Below are positions 32,284 through 38,574 of a stretch of 38,574 nucleotides of DNA, in pieces. The notes beneath the pieces are model-generated. The model searched no databases. It was not told where the DNA came from and saw only the letters and a program-made list of their open reading frames with translations. A program made the position numbers and the translations under genes. Every line of letters begins with the position of its first letter. Positions within the stretch are counted from its first letter, which is position 1. This DNA comes from a virus: positions 1-38,574 of IMG/VR virus record IMGVR_UViG_3300033143_005499, one strand, 5' to 3'.

Positions 32284-32753
32284 AGGATCCGCGAATAATA
32301 GAAAATTTTGAAAAAAGTGTTGATACTATTTTGTTTAATGATAAAGGAAACAGAAAAGCTATATTGTATTACAAGGTTGGAAGCTCAAGAAGAAAACGAA
32401 AAGCAATGTGGAAATATGTAATTTTCTTTTTTGATTGGTGTAAGGATGTGAAAGAATTAGAGTCAAGAGAATGGACAGGTTTTACCGTTGTGACATTGGC
32501 AAACGATAGATTTTCAGGTGCAAAAGTTCAAAACGGTGACCGGTGGTCATTTGAAAAGGGTTGTTTATATGCTTATATTAAGGTTAAGAAAGTAACATAT
32601 ACAACACCAGCAATAACTAAAAGAACGTATAGTCCAAAATATCAATATACAACATCGGCAGACAACAAATCTATAACGTATGATGCGTTAATGAAAGATT
32701 TTAGGAATCAAATGTATCAATCTCCTTTATCAACAATGTCAGCACAAACATGA
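32280..32753 (+). CDS. Hypothetical 157-residue basic protein
   Basis: ATG 32280 has GGAGGA 4 bases upstream and overlaps the previous stop; the in-frame GTG 32265 is less likely. A mixed fold of three aromatic strands ('YVIFFFDWCKDV', 'WTGFTVVTLAN') and a long polar tail ('TTPAITKRTYSPKYQYTTS'). Function unknown. Overlaps the next gene by 4 bp. Confidence 0.5.
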   Translation: MKDPRIIENFEKSVDTILFNDKGNRKAILYYKVGSSRRKRKAMWKYVIFFFDWCKDVKELESREWTGFTVVTLANDRFSGAKVQNGDRWSFEKGCLYAYIKVKKVTYTTPAITKRTYSPKYQYTTSADNKSITYDALMKDFRNQMYQSPLSTMSAQT

Positions 32754-33532
32754 CAACACTAATAGCCGGACACCATGCAGGAGAATTTGGCCATATGCTT
32801 ATGACTTGGCAAGGAATTATTAGAAAGATGGCTGAAAGATATGATGAAGTTGTTATGGGTTGCGAAAGGCAATATCGTTATTTGTATGAAGATTTTACAG
32901 ACAAATTTAATAGTTTCCATTATGAAATCAAAACTCGTAATATGTGGATGACTAATCAAAGAGTGTATAAACTTGGAGATGATTATACAGATTTTCATTC
33001 TTCTAAAATTGACCATATTTATCCTTCCAGGGAACTATGCCTAAACCCAAAAACAGAACAAAAATTTATTAAGTATGGCAAGTTTGACGAAAACAAAAAA
33101 TTTGATATATTAATTCATGCACGATCTACAGACAATTTGAATACCGGTTACCGAAATTGGCCGATTGTTAAATGGGAAGAATTGGTGTTGAGGTATAATA
33201 AAACAAGAGACATTGCCAGTATTGGATCTAAAGACGGCGCTCATTGGATTAAGGGAACACATGATTTAAGAGGTGTTCCGTTGAATATACTTGCAGATAC
33301 AATGGCATCGAGTACATTATTATTATCACCATCGTCAGGACCGGTATTATTTGGGCTTCTTTGTGGACTAAAAAGTATTGTATGGTCTGACATTCCAGAC
33401 AGAGGATTGTATAACAACAGAGATAGATATTTAAAAATGTGGAATCCTTTTAAAACGCCATGCATATTTATCCCTGAGTGGCAACCGAGTGTTTTATCTA
33501 TTGCAAAAGAGGTTGATAGATGTACCCTATAA
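32750..33532 (+). CDS. GT-B glycosyltransferase resembling GT9 heptosyltransferases
   Basis: 260 residues. 'ILIHARSTDNLNTGYRNWP' (about 120-138), 'IASIGSKDGAHWIKGTHDLRG', then 'LADTMASSTLLLSPSSGP' and 'LFGLLCG' follow the sequence of the second Rossmann domain in heptosyltransferase-type enzymes, including the S-x-S-G-P loop and the L-C-G helix. The N-terminal domain starts 'LIAGHHAGEFGHMLMTWQGI'. Likely uses an NDP-sugar. The next gene begins 13 bp before its end. Confidence 0.6.
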   Translation: MTTLIAGHHAGEFGHMLMTWQGIIRKMAERYDEVVMGCERQYRYLYEDFTDKFNSFHYEIKTRNMWMTNQRVYKLGDDYTDFHSSKIDHIYPSRELCLNPKTEQKFIKYGKFDENKKFDILIHARSTDNLNTGYRNWPIVKWEELVLRYNKTRDIASIGSKDGAHWIKGTHDLRGVPLNILADTMASSTLLLSPSSGPVLFGLLCGLKSIVWSDIPDRGLYNNRDRYLKMWNPFKTPCIFIPEWQPSVLSIAKEVDRCTL

Positions 33533-34233
33533 TGATTACAACATACGAAAGGCCACAATATTTTCAAGAGTGTATTGAATCGTTAATAAAAACAAATGCC
33601 GATTTAAGTAATGTATATGTGTTTGATGACTTTTCTAAGAACAAAGACAAAGAAACATTGCTGTCAAATTACGCCAATCAATTTAATGTGATTTATCGAC
33701 AACGGCAATTAGGGACTACACTAAATACAGTTTGGGCAATTGAGTATCTTTATAACAAATTTCCCGAATCAGAATATATTATTTTTCTTCAGGATGATAT
33801 TATATTTTCAAAAAACTGGTTAAAAAACGGATTGCATATATTAAGAAAAATCGATGAAAAAGAAAACCTTAAAATTGGCTTTTTATGTCTATATAATAAA
33901 AGCAAAAATTCAGAAAAACTATATTATATTCTTCCGAGCGGACATCCTGGTGGTGTTACATGGATAATTAAACGAGAATTCTGGGCTGCTTTTCGAAATA
34001 AATATAATGTAATAGATGAATATTATGTCGATAGAATACCAAAGAATCTTATGAGAAGACATTTTATATTAAATGTTGTAGATTATAAAATAGCACATGC
34101 TGCACATCTTATTAATTGGCACAATGCCAGAGTCGGAAGGTCATTAGTCCAACATATCGGTGATAAAAGCTCTGTAACTAATCGAGACATGACTGAACAT
34201 AGAAGTGATAATTTTGTGGGGGTAAATGCCTAA
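33520..34233 (+). CDS. GT2-family glycosyltransferase
   Basis: 237 residues. 'PIMITTYERPQYFQECIESL' (3-22) is a GT2 first strand and helix, 'VYVFDDFS' (32-39) the first acidic site, and 'YIIFLQDDIIFSKNWL' (about 88-103) the DxD/Q-D-D loop. 'PSGHPGGVTWIIKREFW' follows, the usual second half. Last gene of the cargo. It overlaps the minor head gene by 8 bp, so cargo and head genes are translationally linked at this border. Confidence 0.8.
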   Translation: MYPIMITTYERPQYFQECIESLIKTNADLSNVYVFDDFSKNKDKETLLSNYANQFNVIYRQRQLGTTLNTVWAIEYLYNKFPESEYIIFLQDDIIFSKNWLKNGLHILRKIDEKENLKIGFLCLYNKSKNSEKLYYILPSGHPGGVTWIIKREFWAAFRNKYNVIDEYYVDRIPKNLMRRHFILNVVDYKIAHAAHLINWHNARVGRSLVQHIGDKSSVTNRDMTEHRSDNFVGVNA

Positions 34234-35164
34234 ATTAAACGAAAACGAATTACAATCAATTAAATCTCTTGAACAAGAATTAATTGATTCGCAACAAATA
34301 GAAATCAGGATGAAATCTACTGATGGTAGAAATCCTGTTCAGGCTATTACGAATGTTTATGCGGCTTCTAAATCATTATACACAGATCCTGACAGATTAA
34401 ATAGAATGATTGAAGAGTTAGAATTTGCCCAGGAAAGATATATTAAAAATGCTGGTATTCGAGGCAGGATATTAGGCAAGAAAGCAATTCAAACATATTT
34501 AGCGAAATCAGAAAGGGCTGATCTTTCACAAAGGCAATTACGACTAATTAACAAGTCTACTGATCGACAGGCAAAAAGAAGATTAGATCTTGCATTAACA
34601 GAACTGGGGAAAGAAAAAGGCATTTTAAAAGACGATATTGCTTTGTTTTTTAAACGAGGGAAAGCTGGAGGCTTAAAAGACAAGGATTTGTTAAATCAAT
34701 TAGTAATCGCTGGCAGGGATAAAGATGGCGTTGTCCAGGGATTTGCAAAAAGAGTTAAAAGAGTAACTGTTGATGCAAAAAGAAGAGAACAGTCTGCAAG
34801 AGAAATTGATGAATATTTAAAAGAGTCTAAATTTAATGAGCAATTTGTTTGGATAACAGTGTCTAAAAAACCTTGTCCTGATTGCCGGTTAAGAGCTGGA
34901 AAAATACTGCCTTATGATCGATGGGTTAAAAGAGGATTACCGGGAACAGGTCGAACTATTTGTGGTGCTTCATGTTTGTGTAAAATTGTTCCAATTAAAA
35001 TAGCAGATGAAAAATTCCCAACAGTAAGAGAATTTTCAGTAAACAAAGACACATTGGTTTTGGCAACTGCCAGTGATGAAAGAGTTTTTGAAGCCAGGAA
35101 AAATCAATATAAATTTTTGGAGGAAGACAATGCCAAACGAAAAAGAACCACTAAAAGAAAATGA
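34226..35164 (+). CDS. Minor head protein (SPP1 gp7/Mu F-like head morphogenesis)
   Basis: 312 residues: a helical N-terminal two thirds and a C-terminal cysteine-rich domain. 'KKPCPDCRLRAGKILPYDRW' and 'GLPGTGRTICGASCLCKIVP' (about 213-252) are typical of the phage head morphogenesis domain. It normally binds the portal and takes part in DNA entry or exit, and normally lies directly beside the portal gene. Start ATG overlaps the last glycosyltransferase by 8 bp. The following small gene overlaps the end. Confidence 0.8.
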   Translation: MPKLNENELQSIKSLEQELIDSQQIEIRMKSTDGRNPVQAITNVYAASKSLYTDPDRLNRMIEELEFAQERYIKNAGIRGRILGKKAIQTYLAKSERADLSQRQLRLINKSTDRQAKRRLDLALTELGKEKGILKDDIALFFKRGKAGGLKDKDLLNQLVIAGRDKDGVVQGFAKRVKRVTVDAKRREQSAREIDEYLKESKFNEQFVWITVSKKPCPDCRLRAGKILPYDRWVKRGLPGTGRTICGASCLCKIVPIKIADEKFPTVREFSVNKDTLVLATASDERVFEARKNQYKFLEEDNAKRKRTTKRK

Positions 35165-35273
35165 ATATGATGAAAATAAATACACAGAATTCCCCAAAAT
35201 TGTACCTGGAAAGCCTTTTATGATTCGAAGGAAAAGGGAAAAAATATTAAAAGATAGAATGAATTTAAAATAA
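35130..35273 (+). CDS. Hypothetical 47-residue protein overlapping the minor head gene
   Basis: ATG 35130 with GGAGGA 5 bases upstream; the frame ends at TAA 35271-35273 and the first 35 bases overlap the minor head gene. Basic C-terminus ('MIRRKREKILKDRMNLK'). Good ribosome site supports it. No family recognised. Confidence 0.5.
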   Translation: MPNEKEPLKENEYDENKYTEFPKIVPGKPFMIRRKREKILKDRMNLK

Positions 35274-35276
35274 TAG

Positions 35277-35308
35277 TTGAAATATTACAAATCTTAATAT
35301 ATTATAAT
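35277..35308 (+). promoter_or_regulatory. Promoter upstream of the 60-residue ORF
   Basis: TTGAAA (35277-35282) with overlapping -10 candidates TATTAT (35300-35305, 17-bp spacer) and TATAAT (35303-35308, 20-bp spacer). It is followed by ATTAGTGT and the start codon, so the mRNA would have almost no leader. Similar in layout to the promoters at 3875 and 9301. Confidence 0.45.
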
Positions 35309-35316
35309 ATTAGTGT

Positions 35317-35499
35317 ATGATGAGTGTTAAGAATAAAAAATACAGTTTAGTAGAAAAACTGGAAAAGGCTGAATATGTAAGCACATTAATTGTTGACGAT
35401 GTTAGGAAGTCATATACAGGATCGACAGAGATACATTTTTATGAAGGAAACATCTTGTATTTAATTGATCATAGAAAGAGAAAAGTGGATATAGAATAA
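35317..35499 (+). CDS. Small 60-residue ORF with likely leaderless start
   Basis: ATG 35317 (or the next ATG at 35320) lies within a few bases of the probable transcription start and has no ribosome site. The product is helical then beta, 'SLVEKLEKAEYVSTLIVDDV', then 'STEIHFYEGNILYLID', with a basic end. No family recognised. Its own promoter and the terminator at 35535 make it a separate small unit inside the head module. Confidence 0.45.
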   Translation: MMSVKNKKYSLVEKLEKAEYVSTLIVDDVRKSYTGSTEIHFYEGNILYLIDHRKRKVDIE

Positions 35500-35534
35500 A
35501 ATAATTTAAAAATAATAGTTAGGTATCTTGCAAA

Positions 35535-35593
35535 AAGGCCTATTAATTTTTTCTCCGAAAGGAACCGGGGATGATTTTAATAGGTCTTTTTTT
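35535..35593 (+). terminator. Intrinsic terminator with structured loop
   Basis: AAGGCCTATTAA (35535-35546) pairs with TTAATAGGTCTT (35577-35588), one G-U pair, followed by T to 35593. The 30-base loop contains TCC-GAAA-GGA, a small stem capped by a GNRA-type tetraloop. It separates the small ORF from the scaffold and capsid genes. Confidence 0.7.
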
Positions 35594-35659
35594 ATTTATA
35601 GCTCAAAGGACCGAGCAAACTATTAATAAAGGAATTTTGATAGACAGGAGATTTTTTCA

Positions 35660-36478
35660 ATGGCATTAAGTGCAGCATTAAAGAAGGTTTTGGCAGATTT
35701 AAAAGTTGGTGAAAAATTTGTAATTGATATTGTCACTGATCTTGATGACAAAGCAGAGGCAAAGGATAAAGTTCAGAAGGCTAATGACGATTTAACGAAG
35801 CAGCGGGAAAAATGGGAGACATCAGAGAAAGATTACAAAACTAAAGTTGAAGGATTTGAAACCAGTGTAAAGGATAAAGATACTGAAATCAAAAGACTAC
35901 AAAGCAATCAATTAACTGATGAAGATAAAAAGAAAATCGAAGACTATAAGAAGGGCGTTATGAACGAAGACGTTACAGCACAATTTACCGCAATAAATAG
36001 TAAGCTGGAAATAGTTACTAAATCTTTGCAAACTGAACAAGATCTTAGAAAAACAGAGCAAGAAAATGCCAAGACTTTAAAACTTGACACTGCAAATGAA
36101 ACATTGAGAAATACTCTTAGCAAAGCACTAACCGGGAAAAAGATCCTGGACGGTGAAAATACAAAATATAACACATCTGCCCTGCATACAATTATAGGCG
36201 AAGGATTGGCAAAAGTTGTTGTAAATGAGGATGGGACTATCGAAAAAAAGTTTTATACTCGAAACGATAAAAAAGAAATCCAAACGGCAACCGTCGATGA
36301 ATTAGCTGATTATTTCGCATCTAATAATGAAGGGTTTATTGCAAGCAGCGGAAATTCTGGATCAGGACACGATCACAATAATAGTTCAAAAAATCACCAA
36401 AGTAATTATGGTCAATCGAGAACTACTATTGCGGAAAGACAGAAAAACGCTGCCAGAATGTTATCTATGGACAAATAA
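35660..36478 (+). CDS. Scaffolding protein
   Basis: 272 residues with AGGAG 9 bases before the ATG. Residues 25-140 form a long charged coiled coil ('KVQKANDDLTKQREKWETSE', then 'DKDTEIKRLQSN'), and the end is a low-complexity 'SGNSGSGHDHNNSSKN' stretch before a basic tail. Length, composition and position directly before the capsid gene fit a phage capsid scaffold that guides procapsid assembly. It is not an enzyme; the histidine-rich patch may bind metal or be a linker. Confidence 0.75.
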   Translation: MALSAALKKVLADLKVGEKFVIDIVTDLDDKAEAKDKVQKANDDLTKQREKWETSEKDYKTKVEGFETSVKDKDTEIKRLQSNQLTDEDKKKIEDYKKGVMNEDVTAQFTAINSKLEIVTKSLQTEQDLRKTEQENAKTLKLDTANETLRNTLSKALTGKKILDGENTKYNTSALHTIIGEGLAKVVVNEDGTIEKKFYTRNDKKEIQTATVDELADYFASNNEGFIASSGNSGSGHDHNNSSKNHQSNYGQSRTTIAERQKNAARMLSMDK

Positions 36479-36491
36479 CAGGAGAAAATAA

Positions 36492-36902
36492 ATGGCAACT
36501 GGAAATATATCACTACTGGATGTAGCAGGAAATTTGCCTGAAGGAAGGGCGCGTGGAGCAATAGAAACATATGCGCTTTCATCTCATCCTTTAAGCGTAA
36601 TGCCTTTGGAAGATGCGCCTGGAGGCACAAAAAAATGGTCTATTCAAAATCAACTTGCGTATTCAACAAGTGCAGCTGGATATAGAAATTTAGATGCTGA
36701 ATTTACTGCAACGAAAGCAAAAAAGCAACCGTTTGCAAGTAACATCAAAATTGCTGGTGGAAGATTTAAGCTCGATAGAAAAGTAAAAAGTTTAGCACCT
36801 GCAACAATTGAAGAGCAAAGACGGGCACAATTGGCAGCAAATGCCAATATTTTGACTAAGGATATTTTTGAAGGGGCTAACGTTGAACATTATGCATGGT
36901 AG
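36492..36902 (+). pseudogene. Major capsid protein, N-terminal part (frameshifted)
   Basis: 136 residues before TAG. AGGAG 8 bases before the ATG. 'GNISLLDVAGNLPEGRARGA' then 'FKLDRKVKSLAPATIEEQRR' and 'NANILTKDIFEG' look like an HK97-fold coat N-arm, E-loop and spine helix. The frame breaks near GGGG (36873-36876): dropping one G gives 'DIFEGLTLNIMHGRTYLYMN', continuing in the next frame. The coat protein is essential, so either the base is an assembly or read error or the phage is defective. Confidence 0.65.
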
Positions 36903-37305
36903 AACTTATTTATATATGAACCAAACCCCGTATTTGAGATTACAGAAAATCGCAAGAGGTCAGGCAAGTACCACTGACTTTCTGACTCAAAACATTAATT
37001 ATACAGAAACTGACTTTGGAAAATTTGCGGGGTTCTATGCAGGAATACCTTGCATTGTTCTTAAAGATGGTGCCGGTGTCGATATGCTATCAAATACAAA
37101 AGGAGATGGGTCAAGTACAACTGTGTATGGTGTTACGTACGGACCTGAAAATTTTACTGGGTTTGAAGATGAAAGTATAAAGTTCCATGAAATGAAAGAA
37201 ATTTCAGTAATGGAAGCTTTTGATTTGGAGTGGGGTATTGGAACAGCACCGCAATCGAAAAGATGTGTTGCAAAACTTCAATATGTTGCTAATTCAGTAA
37301 CTTAA
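36868..37305 (+). pseudogene. Major capsid protein, C-terminal part (frameshifted)
   Basis: Open from 36856; the first start codon in frame is TTG 36868, giving 145 residues. 'TYLYMNQTPYLRLQKIARGQ', 'YAGIPCIVLKDGAGVDMLSN' and 'EAFDLEWGIGTAPQSKRCVA' are capsid A- and P-domain-like, with an ending (AKLQYVANSVT) typical of phage coat proteins. The whole gene, repaired, would be about 270 residues. A programmed frameshift is possible but no clear slippery site or stimulatory structure is seen. Confidence 0.65.
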
Positions 37306-37326
37306 TATTAACAAAAAAGGGATTGT

Positions 37327-37719
37327 ATGACTGAGGAAAACAAAAACCTTGAGCAGGAAACGGACGTAAAAGAAAGCCATCCTGAACAAGTTGAAAATTT
37401 GTTGAAGAAAAACAAAAGGCCTTATAAAAGAAAACCAAAAGAAGATAACGGCCTTTTAAGAAAAGTTGATTATTTGATTTCTATGGTTGAAAAATTAGCT
37501 AAAGAAGTTGGATTGTTGAAAGAAATCAAAGACGATGGTTCAACACCTATTGATGAGTATTTAGGTAATTCACCGAAAGTAGCGATGGAACCTATTGAAA
37601 TTGGAGGAGAATCAACTTCAACAAATGATTTTCTCGGTAATACCCCGACAAAAAATAATGTTCAAGTCGTAAGATCGGAATCAGATTCCAAACCTTTAGA
37701 AACGATAAATTTTAAATAA
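37327..37719 (+). CDS. Hypothetical head-module protein with a repeated D/N-E/D-Y/F-L-G-N motif
   Basis: 130 residues, charged and probably disordered at the N-terminus ('KKNKRPYKRKPKEDNG'), with a central helix ('LLRKVDYLISMVEKLAKEVG'). The tail repeats 'STPIDEYLGNSPKV' and 'STSTNDFLGNTPTK', which looks like a short internal duplication. Position between capsid and cement genes suggests a head accessory role. No family recognised. Confidence 0.55.
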   Translation: MTEENKNLEQETDVKESHPEQVENLLKKNKRPYKRKPKEDNGLLRKVDYLISMVEKLAKEVGLLKEIKDDGSTPIDEYLGNSPKVAMEPIEIGGESTSTNDFLGNTPTKNNVQVVRSESDSKPLETINFK

Positions 37720-37730
37720 GGAGATAAAAC

Positions 37731-38156
37731 ATGGCATCATATCAGCAATATAATGATTGGAGTATGCCCTGGAGAAACACAGATTCAACGACTGCCTTGG
37801 CAGCATCCAATCGTATAACAAGCGATACTACCACTACAGCGGTTTTTGTGGGTAAAGGACTTTTCGCAATAGAGATTTTAGTGACCGAAACCCATTTTGA
37901 AACGGGTTACGATGCAATATTTTTCTATGTTGAAGCGAATACGGTGGCAGCATCGAGTACATATGTACAGCTTGACTGCCTTCCCATTGGTGATAGTGCC
38001 GGTGTAGGATTTGCAAACAATGTTGGAAACTATGTGCTTATAGTAAACAATATCCAGGATAATCAGATCCGGCTTAATATTAAGTTTAAAGGATCATCTG
38101 ATGGTGTTACTTATAGCTCAAAAGCAACATTAATCAGAGACAAATTAGTAGCTTAA
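37731..38156 (+). CDS. Bbp16-like capsid cement (decoration) protein
   Basis: 141 residues with AAGGAG 7 bases before the ATG. Beta-rich, with alternating polar and hydrophobic strands ('GLFAIEILVTETHFETGYDA', 'IRLNIKFKGSSDGVTYSSKA'). It lies two genes after the capsid, where a Bbp16-type trimeric cement protein is found in several podo- and siphophages. Pattern similarity is modest; a tail-tube or adaptor protein is an alternative. Confidence 0.55.
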   Translation: MASYQQYNDWSMPWRNTDSTTALAASNRITSDTTTTAVFVGKGLFAIEILVTETHFETGYDAIFFYVEANTVAASSTYVQLDCLPIGDSAGVGFANNVGNYVLIVNNIQDNQIRLNIKFKGSSDGVTYSSKATLIRDKLVA

Positions 38157-38197
38157 CAGCAAGCATTTTAATTTTTTTTCTTTTCTTGGTAACCTGA

Positions 38198-38574
38198 AAA
38201 AGCTCCAAGGTAAAACTTGGGGCTGAATTAGATGCTGATGCGGTTAATGATAACAATGAATTATCAAGAGCGGTTTCAGGAGCTACAAACTTTGTCAATA
38301 CTTATGCCACAAGATACGATCCTTTTGATGTCTATAATTCCGATGACGACACTACCAGGGCACCGGATGAAATAGTATCTATTTGTATAGAAGTGGCAAA
38401 ATTAAAATATTTTCAAATCATTGGTCAGTATGCTCGCAATGGTGATGATATGCTGACAATGAAAGAAATGCTTAATAGTTATCGAGATGACTTGAAAGCT
38501 ATTAGGTTAGAGCCTACATGGGAAACACAAACTATTTCATTAGATTCAAATTATGCAATGGTAATAGGATCAAG
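38198..38574 (+). CDS. Head-tail connector protein, both ends incomplete
   Basis: This frame follows TGA at 38195 and is open to the window end. No ordinary start lies near the expected N-terminus; the conserved part begins 'KLGAELDADAVND' and includes 'PDEIVSICIEVAKLKYFQII' and 'GQYARNGDD', similar to small gp6/gp15-type head-tail adaptor proteins. The 5' end looks damaged: a one-base deletion in GG at 38209-38210 would join an upstream frame ('LKKLQVKLGAEL'), though a second change or a CTG start would still be needed. A hairpin (38201-38209 with 38216-38224) overlaps this border. Confidence 0.45.

Noticed and set aside
9863-34233. Enzymes for hypermodified phage DNA (glucosylated bases)
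   Set aside because: No dUMP/dCMP hydroxymethylase, base-J type or thymidylate-synthase-like gene is visible, and the transferases resemble glycan enzymes. It remains a weak alternative if such genes lie outside the window.
9863-34233. A complete host O-antigen or capsule locus carried by chance
   Set aside because: No wzx, wzy, wzz or initiating sugar-phosphate transferase is seen and the last gene is translationally joined to the minor head gene. Without flanking reads an assembly join cannot be fully excluded.
36856-36902. Programmed frameshift or intron in the capsid gene
   Set aside because: A +1 or -2 shift would be needed and no standard slippery sequence with stimulatory hairpin or intron border is visible; a single extra G in GGGG explains it more simply.
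1-38574. tRNA genes or alternative genetic code (reassigned stop codon)
   Set aside because: No cloverleaf with a terminal CCA or GTTC-type T-loop was found by eye. All accepted genes read with TAA, TAG and TGA as stops and with TGG for tryptophan, so no recoding is indicated. A tRNA search program would be needed to be sure.

Overview
The window is one strand-consistent, AT-rich piece of a tailed double-stranded DNA phage (free phage or prophage). Every gene I accept is on the + strand. The hallmark genes are a terminase small/large pair, a portal, an SPP1 gp7-type minor head protein, a scaffold, a frameshifted major capsid protein, a Bbp16-like capsid cement protein and the beginning of a head-tail connector. 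The host cannot be named. The DNA is clearly low-GC. Many genes have good Shine-Dalgarno sequences (AGGAG/GGAGG), which argues against typical Bacteroidota translation signals. Promoters look like sigma70 (for example TTGACA-16-TATATT). The first, incomplete gene looks like a CarR/CrtYcd lycopene cyclase-type membrane protein and may be host DNA at a prophage edge or a phage cargo gene. No integrase, tRNA or CRISPR array is visible.

Layout. (1) 1-568: lycopene-cyclase-like membrane protein. (2) 549-3764: strong promoter, a 32-residue leader ORF, a phage SNF2-like helicase overlapping a DNA methyltransferase, a two-helix membrane protein and small ORFs. (3) 3864-4850: a self-contained 'moron' with its own promoter, a dyad over the -35, a nucleotidyltransferase-fold gene that looks leaderless, a partner gene and two hairpins. 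(4) 4830-9292: packaging and portal operon, broken by an intrinsic terminator between terL and portal. (5) 9301-9500: promoter, a structured RNA or attenuator and a terminator. (6) 9505-34233: about 25 kb of cargo. It carries 14 glycosyltransferase genes (one frameshifted), a possible fifteenth MptE-like gene, two FkbM methyltransferases, two other class I methyltransferases, a PAPS-type sulfotransferase, an asparagine-synthetase-like ligase, a cobalamin-binding radical SAM enzyme, a set of genes that could make and CMP-activate a 3-deoxy-ulosonic acid, and many small unrecognised ORFs. (7) 34226-38574: minor head protein, small leaderless ORF, terminator, scaffold, capsid, cement and connector.

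How it fits together. In related phages the portal gene is normally followed directly by the gp7-type minor head gene. Here the two are separated by the glycan cluster, whose genes overlap by a few bases over long stretches (ATGA, TTGA and GTGA junctions) and whose last glycosyltransferase overlaps the minor head gene by 8 bp. The cluster should therefore be expressed late, together with the virion genes. It contains no obvious polymerase, flippase or lipid-carrier initiating transferase, and nearly all enzymes look soluble. I therefore infer that it decorates a phage-made or cytoplasmic acceptor (virion protein, or a surface glycan precursor) rather than making a complete O-antigen. Several enzyme families occur as diverged pairs, as if the cluster grew by duplication.

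Caution: the capsid gene and one glycosyltransferase are each broken by what can be repaired as one homopolymer-length base change, and the connector has no usable start. Indels in the assembly, or real decay, must be sorted out before function is claimed for those genes.
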